A stretch of 64,000 nt of DNA from Megamerina dolium. Its lineage: Eukaryota; Arthropoda; Insecta; Diptera; Megamerinidae. Every line of letters begins with the position of its first letter. Position 1 is the stretch's first letter. The stretch spans positions 32,657,335 through 32,721,334 of the forward strand of contig OY978528.1 of the NCBI GenBank assembly GCA_963854835.1, written 5' to 3'. The notes beneath the pieces are model-generated. The model was not told the DNA's origin. It saw only the letters and a list, made by a program, of their open reading frames with translations, and ran no database searches. The translations under genes were made by a program, and so were the position numbers. Of this stretch, positions 63,559 to 64,000 are shown in pieces.

Positions 63559-64000
63559 TATACCCTGCATAATGCAATATGGAAGGTATATTCATTTCGG
63601 TCAGATGTTTGTGACCACTTGAAGGAATCTTCGTGATCAGCATCGCTTAAATTTTCGATTTAACGATGTCCGTCCGTCCGTACGTCTGTCTGTCACCTGG
63701 CTGGTTCGCACGATAACTTGAGTAAATATTGAGATATTTTGACGAAAGTAACAAAGGCACAAGTAACCTTTGATCCAAGAGTACGGAGGGGATTGATATT
63801 GGGCATGATCGGTCAATAGCCACGCCCACACCAAGCATTCAAAGCGACTAACCTCAGAATTTTCAAAATCTTTAACTTGTTATAACTCACATATACCACT
63901 TGGGACAACAATATTTCGCACATAGAGTTAAATTATACTACTATATAACCTCGCCAAAAATTGATGAGCCCCATACAAAGTGTCTGTACTTCTTTGAAAT
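63559..64000. repeat. second copy of the 1.07-kb repeat, cut by the window end
   Basis: It starts TATACCCTGCATAATGC and follows the 32787-33860 copy closely, with the same GTCCGTCCGT core and GCCACGCCCACACCAAGC block. It lacks about 24 nt near 63970 relative to the other copy. Confidence 0.85.

Overview
The window is AT-rich, gene-poor DNA from a dipteran insect, most likely a true fruit fly (Tephritidae) or a related fly. Two short exons carry the only host protein-coding sequence I can support. Together they encode the start of the kinase domain of a Nemo/NLK-type MAP kinase, almost letter for letter as I remember Drosophila nemo. The genus is inference from composition, giant introns and transposon types; I ran no search.

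Host gene: nemo lies on the plus strand. A 130-nt exon (37600-37729) carries the VALKK ATP-binding lysine and the helix alpha-C region. A 56-nt exon (61176-61231) continues in frame (LSALDILQPPHLDFFQE). The intron between them is 23.4 kb. Everything left of 37600 is probably an upstream nemo intron, because no P-loop exon is visible. The 56-nt exon ends at a donor reading GTATCCTTT, the consensus of the minor (U12) spliceosome, so the last intron, which runs off the window, is probably U12-type.

Mobile elements fill much of the rest. 14158-20151 is a structurally complete BEL/Pao LTR retrotransposon in antisense to nemo. It has identical 286-bp LTRs, a GTTAT target duplication, a tRNA-Phe primer binding site, a polypurine tract and one uninterrupted 1763-aa Gag-Pol frame. 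Next to it is a mariner-like element of the DUF4817 type with 30-bp inverted ends and disabling lesions (20891-22132). Other mariner-type remnants lie at 6258-7049, 39330-40170, 46116-46693, 51355-51643 and 59760-60010, and a piggyBac-like remnant starts at a TTAA at 10114. Non-LTR retrotransposons are a 5'-truncated jockey-like copy with an 11-bp target duplication (51656-53465), an R1/LOA-like 3' end with a (TAACC)n tail (22790-23175) and a decayed RT fragment (41700-42300). tRNA-derived SINEs are at 50745-50982, 50983-51350, 55132-55402 and, diverged, at 28560-28780.

Repeats without a clear name: a 1.07-kb family with TATACCCTGCA-type ends (32787-33860 and 63559 to the window end), a repeat pair at 2382/2757 with an inverted third copy at 47425, a foldback at 44088-44225, and two adjacent perfect or near-perfect tandem duplications (36503-36819). 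The remaining sequence is AT-rich intron-like DNA with microsatellites. I see no CRISPR array, no free-standing tRNA or rRNA gene and no novel host gene system.
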